This document shows positions 42,729 to 51,709 of a stretch of 64,000 nt of DNA, one piece after another. A program made the position numbers and the translations under genes. Positions within the stretch are counted from its first letter, which is position 1. The number at the start of each line of letters is the position of its first letter. The notes under the pieces are model-generated. The model made no database searches. It saw only the letters and a program-made list of their open reading frames with translations, and was not told the origin of the DNA. The stretch comes from Anaerolineae bacterium (GTDB taxonomy: Bacteria; Chloroflexota; Anaerolineae; Promineifilales; Promineifilaceae): assembly GCA_019637635.1 (NCBI GenBank), contig JAHBVI010000022.1, positions 1 through 64,000 on the forward strand. Reading direction: 5' to 3'.

Positions 42729-45002
42729 ATGGACTTATTCACTCACGGCCGTGCCGCCCAAATTCAGCAAGAATCCCCCCTCGCCAACCGGATGCGCCCG
42801 CGCACCCTGGACGAATACGTGGGGCAGGCGCACATTTTGGGGCCGGGGCGGCTGCTGCGCCGGGCCATTCAGGCCGACCAGCTTTCTTCGCTCATTTTCT
42901 ATGGGCCGCCGGGCACGGGCAAAACCACCCTGGCCATGGTCATCGCCAACAGCACCCGCAGCCACTTCATCACCATCAACGCCGTGTTGGCCGGCGTGAA
43001 GGAGATCCGCGAAGCGATTGCCACGGCGCAGGAGCGGCGGGATTTGTATGGGCAGCGCACGACGCTCTTTGTGGACGAGGTGCATCGCTGGAACAAGGCG
43101 CAGCAAGACGCGCTGCTGCCCTGGGTGGAGAACGGCGCTGTTATCCTGATTGGAGCGACGACGGAAAATCCCTATTTTGAGGTGAACAAGGCGCTGGTCA
43201 GCCGCAGCCGCATTTTCCAGCTAAAGCCGCTGACCCAAGAAGACCTGACCCAGATTGCCCGCCAGGCGTTGGTGGATGAAGAGCGGGGATATGGCAACCT
43301 CAGTGTCCACATTGACGACGATGCCCTGGCACATCTGGTGGATGTGGCCAATGGGGATGCACGGGGGGTGCTGAATGCGCTGGAACTGGCGGTGGAGACG
43401 ACAGAGGTGGGGGATGACGGCCGTATTCACATCACCCTGGAAGTAGCCGAAGAATCTATCCAGCGCCGCGCCGTCCTCTATGACAAAGAAGGGGACGTGC
43501 ATTACGACACCATCTCCGCCTTCATCAAAAGCGTGCGCGGCTCCGACCCCGACGCGGCCATGTACTGGCTGGCGAAAATGGAGTACGCTGGTGAAGACCC
43601 CCGGTTTCTCTTCCGGCGCATGGCCATTTTGGCCGGGGAAGACGTGGGTATGGCCGACCCCAACGCCATCACGGTGGTCTTAAGCTGCTGGCAGGCGTTT
43701 GAACGCATCGGGATGCCCGAAGGCCGCTTCCCGCTGGCATTGGCGGCGCTCTACTTGTCTACGGCGCCCAAGTCCAATTCCGCTTTTGCCTTTTTTGATG
43801 CCCGGGGGGCGGTGGAAAAGGAACAGGAGGCGGAGGTACCCAATCATTTGCGCGATGCTAACCGGGATAAGGAAGGCTTTGGGCATGGGGCAGGTTATCT
43901 TTATCCCCATGCTTACCGCGACCATTGGGTGGCGCAGCAGTACCTCCCGGCGGCCTTGCAAGGGAAGTTGTTTTACCAGCCATCGGATCAGGGGTATGAA
44001 CGGGGGATTCGGGAGCAGGTGGCGCGAAGGAGGGAGGAGCAGATTGCGGGGATGATGGAGATTGGTAGATTGCCAACAGGAAGTTGGGGAGATTGGGAGA
44101 TTGGGGAGGTGTTGACAACCAGCCCGGTTAATCGCGCCAGAGATATGTGGTTGCAGCGGACGATTAGCAATAGCGGGCGGAATTTGGGGCAGCAGCGGGA
44201 CCGGCTGTTTGAACTGGCAGCGGTGCAGCGGCATCATCTGGTTTTGGATATCAACGCCGGGTCGGGGCTGCTGACGTGGGAGGCGGTGCGGCGGACGCCG
44301 GAAGGGGGTGTGTGGGCGCTGACGGCCGATCCCCAGGCGGGCGACGCCCTGCGCCAGATGGCCGAACGATTGCCGGAGATGGAACGGCCGTCCGTCCTCA
44401 TCGGTCAGTTGTCTGAACTAGGTTACCTGCTCGGTCTGCGCGGCGAAAGCGACCTTAAGTTCGACCACATCCTGGCCCGCAACCTCTTCACGGAATACGG
44501 AATACGAATTAGGGATTACCAGGCATCGGGAGATTGGGAGATTGGGAGATTGGGAGATTGGCTACTGCCGGACGGCCGTTTCTGCCTCATCCAGACCATC
44601 CCCCGGCACGGGCAACGGTTGTACCGGCTGGTGGAGTGGGGCGAGCAGACGAAACTATGCGACAAGGTAACGGCCGCCGAAGAAGCCATTTACCACGACG
44701 AAAGTGACCCGCTGGTGAATTGGGATGAAAAGGATTTACAGGCAGCGCTCACGGCCGTTGGCTTCAGCCACATCCACGCCCAACTGGAAACAGAAACGAG
44801 CCAGCGCCAGATCACCGAGGCCCATCTGGCCCGCTGGTTTGGCGAGGGCGAGGGGGAGCGGGTGGGGTACGGCCGTCGCCTGCAAGCAGGTGGTCTAACT
44901 AAAAAGGAAGTGGCTCAGGTGCAGACCCTCTTCCGGCAGCAGCTATTGGGGCGGACAGTGGAGTGGGGCACGGCCGTGTTATTTCTGGTTGCCGTTCACT
45001 GA
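42729..45002 (+). CDS. rarA: RarA/MgsA recombination factor fused to a methyltransferase-like domain
   Basis: Residues 1-440 are a RarA/MgsA AAA ATPase, which acts at stalled forks: Walker A GPPGTGKT, Walker B TTLFVDEVHRWNKAQQDALL, and tetramer domain with MYWLAKMEYAGEDPRFLFRR. Residues about 465-757 add a domain with VLDINAGSGLLTWEAVRRTP, resembling a SAM-methyltransferase motif I, of unknown activity. Two repeat-derived inserts occur, at about 442-461 (IGRLPTGSWGDWEIGE) and 598-613 (GDWEIGRLGDWLL). Normal RarA is about 440 residues. Confidence 0.88.
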   Translation: MDLFTHGRAAQIQQESPLANRMRPRTLDEYVGQAHILGPGRLLRRAIQADQLSSLIFYGPPGTGKTTLAMVIANSTRSHFITINAVLAGVKEIREAIATAQERRDLYGQRTTLFVDEVHRWNKAQQDALLPWVENGAVILIGATTENPYFEVNKALVSRSRIFQLKPLTQEDLTQIARQALVDEERGYGNLSVHIDDDALAHLVDVANGDARGVLNALELAVETTEVGDDGRIHITLEVAEESIQRRAVLYDKEGDVHYDTISAFIKSVRGSDPDAAMYWLAKMEYAGEDPRFLFRRMAILAGEDVGMADPNAITVVLSCWQAFERIGMPEGRFPLALAALYLSTAPKSNSAFAFFDARGAVEKEQEAEVPNHLRDANRDKEGFGHGAGYLYPHAYRDHWVAQQYLPAALQGKLFYQPSDQGYERGIREQVARRREEQIAGMMEIGRLPTGSWGDWEIGEVLTTSPVNRARDMWLQRTISNSGRNLGQQRDRLFELAAVQRHHLVLDINAGSGLLTWEAVRRTPEGGVWALTADPQAGDALRQMAERLPEMERPSVLIGQLSELGYLLGLRGESDLKFDHILARNLFTEYGIRIRDYQASGDWEIGRLGDWLLPDGRFCLIQTIPRHGQRLYRLVEWGEQTKLCDKVTAAEEAIYHDESDPLVNWDEKDLQAALTAVGFSHIHAQLETETSQRQITEAHLARWFGEGEGERVGYGRRLQAGGLTKKEVAQVQTLFRQQLLGRTVEWGTAVLFLVAVH

Positions 45003-45045
45003 TGCATCGGCGAAGTGTGACGGCTTTGGCCGCTACATTCCACCC

Positions 45046-45074
45046 TGTTACCTTGCTAACTTGTCAAGTATAAT
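45046..45074 (+). promoter_or_regulatory. Possible promoter of the amidohydrolase gene
   Basis: A perfect TATAAT (45069-45074) lies about 50 bases upstream of the start. TGTTAC at 45046-45051, 17 bases further, is a weak -35. Confidence 0.3.
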
Positions 45075-45125
45075 TCCGCCCAATTATCGGCGAAAGGGAG
45101 CCATTGTCGGGAGAGGAATAATTAC

Positions 45126-46310
45126 ATGCCTTTAGTTGATTTTCGTAAAGAGGCGGAGTCTTTGTTTGATGAGATGGTCGCCAGACGCCGCGATTTGCAC
45201 CAATACCCGGAAATGGGTTTTGAAGAAATTCGCACGTCTGGCATTGTGGCCGAGCAACTGAACCAGTTGGGGTTTGAAGTGCAGCGGGGCATTGGGCAAA
45301 CGGGTGTGGTGGGTTTGCTGGAAGGGCCACAGGACGGGCCAACGGTGATGCTGCGTTTTGATATGGATGGTTTGCCCATTATCGAGGAGAGCGGCGAGCC
45401 ATATGCCTCCAAAAACGTGGGCGTCATGCACGCCTGCGGCCACGATGGGCACACCAGCATGGGGTTGGCGCTGGCCAAAATTATGGCCAAATATCGGGAG
45501 GAGATGCACGGCCGTATCAAATTCGTCTTCCAACCGGCCGAAGAAGGGCTGGGCGGCGCGTTTGCCATGATTGCCGATGGCGTGTTGGAAAATCCACGCC
45601 CGGACGTGACCTTTGCCATGCACATCTGGACGCCAGAGGACGTGGGCAACGTGCGTGTGGTGGAAGGGCCGTGCATGGCCTCATCCAGCGTCTTTACCAT
45701 TACCATTCATGGGTTTGGCGGGCATGGCGCTGCCCCCCATCTGGCCAATGATCCCATTGTGGCTGCCGCCCACATCGTCACCGCCCTGCAAAGCATCGTC
45801 AGCCGCAACATCAACCCACAGGAGAGTGTGGTTGTCTCCATTGGCGAATTCCGCGCCGGGGCCACCTTCAACGTCATCCCCGACAAGGCCATTTTGAAAG
45901 GCACCGTGCGCAGTTACAACAATGAATTGCACCGCCTCATTTACCGCCGCATCCTGGAAATGGCCACGCGCATGGCCGAAGCGTTTGGCTGCAAGGCGTC
46001 CATGGAGACGATTGCTATCGTGCAGGCGGTGGTGAATGCGCCGGGGCCAACGGCCGTTGTCCGCGCCGCCGCTGAAAAAATTGTGGGCGCAAACCGCATT
46101 GTGGAAAGGCGCACCATGGCCTCGGAAGATATGGGCTTTTTTCTGGATGAAGTGCCCGGCTGTTACTTTTTTGTGGGTGGTCGTAACGAGGAAAAGGGGT
46201 ACATCTACCCCCACCACCACCCCAAATTCAACTTCGACGAACGGGCCATGATTGACGGCGTGGCCATCATGGGTGAAGCGGCGGCGCATTATGTGTTGAA
46301 CTCCGTTTAG
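45126..46310 (+). CDS. M20-family amidohydrolase
   Basis: A 394-residue zinc hydrolase. Metal-site motifs are LRFDMDGLPI, MHACGHDGHTSMGLA, VFQPAEEGLGGA and HHHPKFNFDE. The dimerisation insert is between HGFGGHGAAPHLANDPIVAA and FNVIPDKAILKGTVRS. This is the hippurate hydrolase/N-acyl amino-acid amidohydrolase branch, which releases amino acids from N-acyl forms. A perfect -10 box is upstream. The substrate is not determined. Confidence 0.92.
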   Translation: MPLVDFRKEAESLFDEMVARRRDLHQYPEMGFEEIRTSGIVAEQLNQLGFEVQRGIGQTGVVGLLEGPQDGPTVMLRFDMDGLPIIEESGEPYASKNVGVMHACGHDGHTSMGLALAKIMAKYREEMHGRIKFVFQPAEEGLGGAFAMIADGVLENPRPDVTFAMHIWTPEDVGNVRVVEGPCMASSSVFTITIHGFGGHGAAPHLANDPIVAAAHIVTALQSIVSRNINPQESVVVSIGEFRAGATFNVIPDKAILKGTVRSYNNELHRLIYRRILEMATRMAEAFGCKASMETIAIVQAVVNAPGPTAVVRAAAEKIVGANRIVERRTMASEDMGFFLDEVPGCYFFVGGRNEEKGYIYPHHHPKFNFDERAMIDGVAIMGEAAAHYVLNSV

Positions 46311-46331
46311 GAACGCGGAGTAAATAACTTA

Positions 46332-46448
46332 CAGGAGATTGGAGATTGGAGATTAGAGATTGGTTCAATCTCCAATCTCCAATCTCCAATCTCATTGACC
46401 ATTGACCATTGCCCATGACTGATTACCGATTACCGATTACTGATTACC
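46332..46448. repeat. Inverted GAGATTG array running into the cofD start
   Basis: Four GAGATTG-type heptamers on the left and four CAATCTC on the right form a nearly perfect long hairpin with a 2-3 nt loop. They are followed by TTGACCA heptamers and then GATTACC heptamers (46417-46447), which are already inside the cofD reading frame. Confidence 0.85.
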
Positions 46449-47371
46449 GCGTTGTCTGCCTGGCGGGGGGTGTGGGTGGGGCCAAATTGGCTGCCGGATT
46501 GGCGGAAATCGTACCGCCGGCCAATTTGACGATCATTGTGAATACGGGGGACGACTTCCAACATCTGGGGCTGACGGTGTGCCCAGACCTGGATACGGTG
46601 ATGTATACGCTGGCGGGGGTGGCGAACCCGGAGACCGGCTGGGGGCGCGCCGGGGAAAGCTGGCGCACGATGGAAGCGGTGGCGCGGTTGGGGGGGCCAG
46701 ACTGGTTTCGTTTGGGTGATTTAGACCTGGCCACCCACCTGACGCGGACGCAATTACAGGGCGAGGGGCAGACGCTCACGGCCGTGACCCGCCACCTCTG
46801 CTCCCATTTGCACATCCAACCGGCCATCCTGCCCATGAGCGACCAGCCCGCCCCCACCATGATTGCCAGTGCCGACGGCCGTATCCTGCCCTTCCAGACC
46901 TGGTTTGTGCGTGAACGGTGGCAGCCGCCCGTCCGCCAGATTATCTTGCCAGAAGACGTGAAGGCCACACACACCGTTGTCCGCGCGCTGGAAACGGCCG
47001 ACATCGTCATCATCGCCCCTTCCAACCCGTTTGTGAGCATTGACCCCATCTTGAACGTGTATCCCATCCGGGCGTTGTTGGAAGATGTGCCGCAGGTGGT
47101 CACGGCCGTCAGTCCCATCATTGGCGGGCAGGCGGTGAAAGGGCCGGCGGCGAAGATGATGCAGGAGATGGGCATGGAGGTGTCGGCGACGGCCGTTGCC
47201 GCCTACTACGGCGACCTGGTAGATCTGTTTATCTACGACCGGCAGGATGCAGGCGCATTTGTGGGGAGAGGGGATGCCGTAGCGTTGGACACGATGATGC
47301 TGGATGGCGACGGCCGTTTGCGCGTAGCCACAGACGTGCTGCAAGCCACCCTCGAATATCTCAACGCCTGA
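46415..47371 (+). CDS. cofD: LPPG:FO 2-phospho-L-lactate transferase (F420 biosynthesis)
   Basis: CofD joins a phospholactate-type group to FO in coenzyme F420 synthesis. The GDP/LPPG-binding motif is VVCLAGGVGGAKLAAGLAE; IVNTGDDFQHLGLTVCPDLD and VIIAPSNPFVSIDPILNVYP are diagnostic. From ATG 46415 (318 residues) the first 12 residues (TDYRLPITDYR) are encoded by GATTACC heptamers and are probably extra; no better start exists upstream of VVCLAGG. No ribosome site is seen. Confidence 0.92.
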   Translation: MTDYRLPITDYRVVCLAGGVGGAKLAAGLAEIVPPANLTIIVNTGDDFQHLGLTVCPDLDTVMYTLAGVANPETGWGRAGESWRTMEAVARLGGPDWFRLGDLDLATHLTRTQLQGEGQTLTAVTRHLCSHLHIQPAILPMSDQPAPTMIASADGRILPFQTWFVRERWQPPVRQIILPEDVKATHTVVRALETADIVIIAPSNPFVSIDPILNVYPIRALLEDVPQVVTAVSPIIGGQAVKGPAAKMMQEMGMEVSATAVAAYYGDLVDLFIYDRQDAGAFVGRGDAVALDTMMLDGDGRLRVATDVLQATLEYLNA

Positions 47372-47402
47372 TCCCTTTTCATTGATCCTCCCAGTGTACC
47401 GG

Positions 47403-47448
47403 GCAGCGTGTGCATCCTCAGTTGCGCATCTGAGGATGCGCACGCTGC
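47403..47448. terminator. 19-bp hairpin after cofD
   Basis: GCAGCGTGTGCATCCTCAG and CTGAGGATGCGCACGCTGC (18 of 19 paired) flank 8 bases. No T-tract follows. The remaining gap to 47588 shows nothing else. Confidence 0.55.
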
Positions 47449-47588
47449 TACGATCATGCAGGTACTAAAGCGTTAATGATTCCCTTGTGCCAGTTCGGTA
47501 TACTTTTCCCAGTTGATGGTGTACCCTGACCATAAAAATTCACCTTAGCTAGACGGCAGCCTAGTAGCATGCTGTCTACAATGGCCTT

Positions 47589-50141
47589 ATGAACCAATCG
47601 TATTCCCAAGAATTGCGGGCAGACTCTAGCCGTATCGTTATTCCCGTCCTCACTGTTCTCGTCCTCTTGCTCAGTCTCATTTTTGTCGTTGGCTCGTCAT
47701 CTTTTTGGGATGTCAGCCATTTCTGGTTCTGTGCGATTGTGGCCCCATTAGGCGGCTGGATTGCCTGGCGGTTTATCCATAACGACAAATACGACCTGGG
47801 TATCAGCATCTTCTTGTCGGTGCAGTTCATCATGTTAGCGGTCATTCTTTTTCAAGAATGGCAGCCGGGCAGCCCCATTCCTTACCTCTTTGGCATCTTA
47901 ATTGTGGCCTCGGCCATGCTCAGCCGGGCCGAAAACAGCTTTTTAGTCTGGGGCGCGGCCACGGTGGTTATCATCGGTGTGGTTTTCTGGCAGGCGGGTG
48001 CATCGTTTGATACCTTTCGGTTGTTGTTAGGCCCCATTCTGGTAAATCTGGGCCTGGCGGCTATTGCCTTTATGTCGGCGGTGGAGTGGCAGTATGCTGT
48101 AGAAACGGTCAGCGATTTGCATCGCAACGTGCAGCGGCGGCGAGACGAACTGTATGCCATTCAAGAAGAGGTGAAGTTTGCCAATGCCAAACTGGAATTC
48201 ACCAACAGCCAGTTAGATAGGGCGCGGCAAGAGGCGTTGGATGAACGGGATATACGCACCCGCTTTATGAACCACGTCAGCCATGAACTGCGCACTCCCC
48301 TGAACTCTATTGTCAATTTTGCCCACATTGTGCGTCTGGGTGGGCGGGGGCCGGTGTCTGAAGGGCAGATTGATTACCTGGAACGGATTGAAAAATCGGG
48401 CTGGCACTTGCTTTCGGTGCTGAATGATTTGTTGGATATGGCGCAAATTCAGGCCGGTGAATTTAAGCTGCATCTGGAGGTATGTGACCTGCACGCCCTC
48501 TGTGAAGAGGCAATGACCACCACGCGCGGGCTGCTGCTGGAAAGCCAGGTTGACCTGGTGCGTGACTACCCGGACGAATGGCCGCTGGTAAAAGTGGATA
48601 AGATGCGGGTGAAGCAGTCACTCATCAACCTGTTGGGTAATGCGGTGAAGTATACGGAAGAGGGGTTCATTACCCTGCGGGTGCAGCAGATTGAGGATGA
48701 ACTGCATCTGTCGGTGATTGATACCGGCATTGGCATTTCCCCCGAACACCATGAGACGATTTTTATGGAGTTCCGCCAGGTGAATGAATCGGCGGCGCGG
48801 AAGCGGGTGGGCACCGGCCTGGGGCTGCCCATTACCCGCCATTTGATCGAGCGGCATGGCGGGCAGATGTTTGTGACCAGTGAGGTGGGGCAGGGGTCTT
48901 GTTTTACCATTGTGCTGCCTGTGTATCAGGAACAGCCTGAGGCGACGATGGTCGAGGCGGCAGCGGCAACTACAGCCGTTGCTTTGGCCACGGCCGTTCC
49001 CCCGTTGGCGCTTCCTCCGATTGAATCTCAACCAATAGGGGCTGATGATGTGGTTGTGGCGGCGGCTGTTGTTGAGGTGGACACGGCCGTGCCCCCATCC
49101 ATAACTGCCCCAACTGTCTTTCCGACGTCCACACCGGCAAAACCCAAACCACTGCCGCCAGAAAACAAACCGGCGCCACCCCCACCGCCATCACGGTGGC
49201 GTTATCGTTGGGCCTGGGTTGTGGTCGCGGTGCTGCTACTCGTTCTACTGGGCGGCTTGTGGCTCACCATGTCTGGCCGCGCCGGTAATGGGGAGACGGC
49301 GTTGGTGGCGGCAGCAGGGTTGGGTACACCCACGCCCGGATTACTGATAGCGCCCTCGGCTACGGCCGTGTCCCCCGACGACACCCCGACCAACCCGCCC
49401 ACGCCGGAAGAGGTTTCGCCGACGGCCGTGCCGGTGACTGAACCGGCGGCCCCATCACCTGTGCCCACGCATACCATGGCGCCTACCAGTTCGGCCGTGC
49501 CTACCACAGTGCCCACAACAGCACCCACCACTGTGCCCACCGCCAGCCCGTCACCAACAGCCACGCCCCAGGCCACGGCAACCACCGTCCCAACCGATAC
49601 CCCGGCGCCCACCCCTGACAATATCGCCACTGCCTTGTTAAACTCCTCCCTTTACCGGCAGCCCGACGCTGCCAGTGGCGAGGTCACATTTGTCAATGCC
49701 GGCGATCCGGTCACCGTCTTAGGGCGCTCCGCCAATGGCAACTGGCTCTATGTGCGCGCGGCCGAAGGGCAGGAAGGGTTTATTTTTGGCGAACGGCTGC
49801 AATGGGGTGGTGACAGCGACACGCTGCCGGTGGTCGGCAGTGGCAGCGCCGCGCCGCCACCGGTGAGCGGCCCATTGGCCCTGGACCTGTATCTGCTGCC
49901 GGATCGGGGGCGTTGTGAAGGACAGACATGGTGGCAAACGGTGTATATGCGTGGGCAGGGCGGTAATGGTGTGTATACGTATTTCTGGGACGGCGCGCAG
50001 GTGGCGGCCAATGTGGCCAATGATGGCCTGACCGTTGAAGTGAGTTTTACCGGCGGCGCACAGGCCGGTGTGGGCGAAGTTGTTTCTGGCGGCACGGCCG
50101 TTTCCAAAACGTTGTTCATTCCGCCGCCGGTGTGTAATTGA
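47589..50141 (+). CDS. Sensor histidine kinase with C-terminal extracellular SH3 domain
   Basis: An 850-residue protein. Residues 15-165 hold about six membrane helices. A coiled stretch leads to the HisKA domain (MNHVSHELRTPLNSIVNF; His232) and the ATPase (LINLLGNAVKYTEEG, VIDTGIGISPEH, GTGLGLPI). A Pro/Ala linker precedes a further membrane helix (about 538-560). Then follow a Thr/Pro-rich stalk, a bacterial SH3-like domain (YRQPDAASGEVTFVNAGDPV, residues about 678-740) and a beta domain. Sensing on the C-terminal side is unusual. The next gene is its receiver. Confidence 0.9.
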   Translation: MNQSYSQELRADSSRIVIPVLTVLVLLLSLIFVVGSSSFWDVSHFWFCAIVAPLGGWIAWRFIHNDKYDLGISIFLSVQFIMLAVILFQEWQPGSPIPYLFGILIVASAMLSRAENSFLVWGAATVVIIGVVFWQAGASFDTFRLLLGPILVNLGLAAIAFMSAVEWQYAVETVSDLHRNVQRRRDELYAIQEEVKFANAKLEFTNSQLDRARQEALDERDIRTRFMNHVSHELRTPLNSIVNFAHIVRLGGRGPVSEGQIDYLERIEKSGWHLLSVLNDLLDMAQIQAGEFKLHLEVCDLHALCEEAMTTTRGLLLESQVDLVRDYPDEWPLVKVDKMRVKQSLINLLGNAVKYTEEGFITLRVQQIEDELHLSVIDTGIGISPEHHETIFMEFRQVNESAARKRVGTGLGLPITRHLIERHGGQMFVTSEVGQGSCFTIVLPVYQEQPEATMVEAAAATTAVALATAVPPLALPPIESQPIGADDVVVAAAVVEVDTAVPPSITAPTVFPTSTPAKPKPLPPENKPAPPPPPSRWRYRWAWVVVAVLLLVLLGGLWLTMSGRAGNGETALVAAAGLGTPTPGLLIAPSATAVSPDDTPTNPPTPEEVSPTAVPVTEPAAPSPVPTHTMAPTSSAVPTTVPTTAPTTVPTASPSPTATPQATATTVPTDTPAPTPDNIATALLNSSLYRQPDAASGEVTFVNAGDPVTVLGRSANGNWLYVRAAEGQEGFIFGERLQWGGDSDTLPVVGSGSAAPPPVSGPLALDLYLLPDRGRCEGQTWWQTVYMRGQGGNGVYTYFWDGAQVAANVANDGLTVEVSFTGGAQAGVGEVVSGGTAVSKTLFIPPPVCN

Positions 50142-50222
50142 AAGAGGTGTTTAAGTGTCAGGTACTCAGGTGTCGGGTAGTGATTGCCGGGGTACGGCCG
50201 TTTTGATACACTTCACATAATT

Positions 50223-50639
50223 ATGGAAACTGAATTAACGTTACAAGAAGCCTATATTGTATTGGTAGAAGATGATCCCAATGCCCAGCTGATCACCCTG
50301 GATTTGCTGCGGTTGGGTGGCGCTAACCGGTGTTATGCCCGTAAAAGCGCCGACTCGGCTATTTCTTTTGCGGAACGGCTGCCCAAAGTGGATTTGTTCC
50401 TGGTGGATATTAACATGCCGGGCAAAAGTGGTTATGAACTGCTGGCAGAGATTCGAGAACACGAGATGTTGAAGGCGGCCCGCGTGGTGGCTGTTTCCGC
50501 CGGAACGCTCATGGCGGAAATGGAACATGCGCGCCACTTGGGGTTTGATGGGTTTATCAGCAAACCATTAAAACCCGCCGAATTTTCCGGCCAGGTGCAG
50601 CGTATTCTCAACGGGGAAATGATTTGGGACCGAAGCTGA
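50223..50639 (+). CDS. Single-domain response regulator
   Basis: A 138-residue receiver with acidic pair (VEDDPN), phosphoryl Asp in LFLVDINMPGKSGYELLAEI, Ser/Thr in VAVSAGTL and Lys in FISKPLKP. It has no output domain, so it acts by protein contact or phosphotransfer. It follows the histidine kinase gene by 81 bases, making a likely pair. Confidence 0.92.
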   Translation: METELTLQEAYIVLVEDDPNAQLITLDLLRLGGANRCYARKSADSAISFAERLPKVDLFLVDINMPGKSGYELLAEIREHEMLKAARVVAVSAGTLMAEMEHARHLGFDGFISKPLKPAEFSGQVQRILNGEMIWDRS

Positions 50640-50651
50640 TGTGAGTAAGGC

Positions 50652-50685
50652 AGACCTGACAGATTTCCGAAAACCTGTCAGGTCT
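50652..50685 (+). terminator. Terminator-like hairpin after the response regulator
   Basis: AGACCTGACAG (50652-50662) and CTGTCAGGTCT (50675-50685) are perfect 11-bp arms with a 12-nt loop. ATTGTC follows, a weak T-tract. Confidence 0.6.
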
Positions 50686-50702
50686 ATTGTCTGACAAATA
50701 AA

Positions 50703-51104
50703 ATGAAACGGCCGTATGCAAACCGCACCTTCTCTCTTTACCTGCTTTTTTGGTTGGGCACGGCCGTTACCATCAGCGCCTGTTTTGGCGGCGGCGGAGA
50801 AGAACAGCCGGCCACTGTCGGCCAAACGGTGCTTACCTGTAATGAGGTATGCGCGCAGCAAGGGCAGTGCGGGCAGGGTGTAGACGACCGTCCTCTCGTT
50901 TTAGGCCGCCACGACCGCCCCGAAACCCGCGAACATACTGTTGTGTTTAATACCGACCTGCCTATTACCGTGCTGGAAACCAGAGAGCAAACAATCCAAT
51001 CGGTGGATGGGCAATTTGCCACGCAGCAATTTTCATTAGTCATCATAAACGACAATGGGCAACAGGGGTGGGTGGCTAACTGGTGTCTGGCTGCGGCCCC
51101 ATAA
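50703..51104 (+). CDS. Lipoprotein with SH3-like domain
   Basis: A 133-residue protein. The signal segment LYLLFWLGTAVTISACFGG ends with a lipobox-like ISAC (Cys27), so it should be a membrane lipoprotein. The mature part has DLPITVLETREQTIQSVDGQ and a final strand QQGWVANWCLAAAP, resembling a bacterial SH3 fold. It may contact the external SH3 region of the kinase. It lies in the same transcription direction. Confidence 0.7.
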   Translation: MKRPYANRTFSLYLLFWLGTAVTISACFGGGGEEQPATVGQTVLTCNEVCAQQGQCGQGVDDRPLVLGRHDRPETREHTVVFNTDLPITVLETREQTIQSVDGQFATQQFSLVIINDNGQQGWVANWCLAAAP

Positions 51105-51162
51105 ACTGAAGATATTCATAATTCATCCTTCATAATTCATAATTTTCAGAGGAGACAACAAT

Positions 51163-51516
51163 ATGCGTCTGGAAAAGAAAAAAAAGGAACAATTGTCAAA
51201 ACGCAAAGGGCTATCTGTTCGCACCCTCATCTTTGTTGTCTGGCTGGCCATCTCCTTTGCCGTTGCTTACTTTTTAGTTGAATATCTCTTTGATACAGGC
51301 TATCTCTCCGAAAAATTCTATTACACCGATCTGTCCCTGCCCCGAAACTGGTCCATCACCCTCCTGAAAGGGGCAACCATGTTTATCATCGTCATGTTGA
51401 TGCAGATCGTTTTGACATTGGGGTTTATGCTCGGCAGCCCGGAAGGGCGGCGCCGCACCGGCGACCCCAGCCTGTATTCCCGTAATAAAGACCCGTTTGA
51501 TGACGGCCGTTACTAA
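51163..51516 (+). CDS. Small membrane protein of unknown function
   Basis: A 117-residue protein. A lysine-rich N-terminus (RLEKKKKEQLSKRK) is followed by two membrane segments (TLIFVVWLAISFAVAYFLV and ATMFIIVMLMQIVLTLGFML) and a charged tail. GAGGAGACAAC lies upstream of the ATG. No family is recognised. In the gap 51517-51709 a GAGGAGTTCGCGCGC repeat occurs twice (about 51526 and 51594). Confidence 0.75.
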   Translation: MRLEKKKKEQLSKRKGLSVRTLIFVVWLAISFAVAYFLVEYLFDTGYLSEKFYYTDLSLPRNWSITLLKGATMFIIVMLMQIVLTLGFMLGSPEGRRRTGDPSLYSRNKDPFDDGRY

Positions 51517-51709
51517 CACCCGACTGAGGAGTTCGCGCGCCCACACGCGAACGAGCCTGTTTTAGCAGCGCCGCTTTGAGCATGGCGTTGGTGAGGAGTT
51601 CGCGCGCGAACGAGCAGCACGAATGCGTGCCGCTCTCCTCACCCCACAAATTTAGTTTGTTGAGGTACTAAAGCTGGTAATCAGTGATCGGCATTCAGTA
51701 GAGGAGTCT

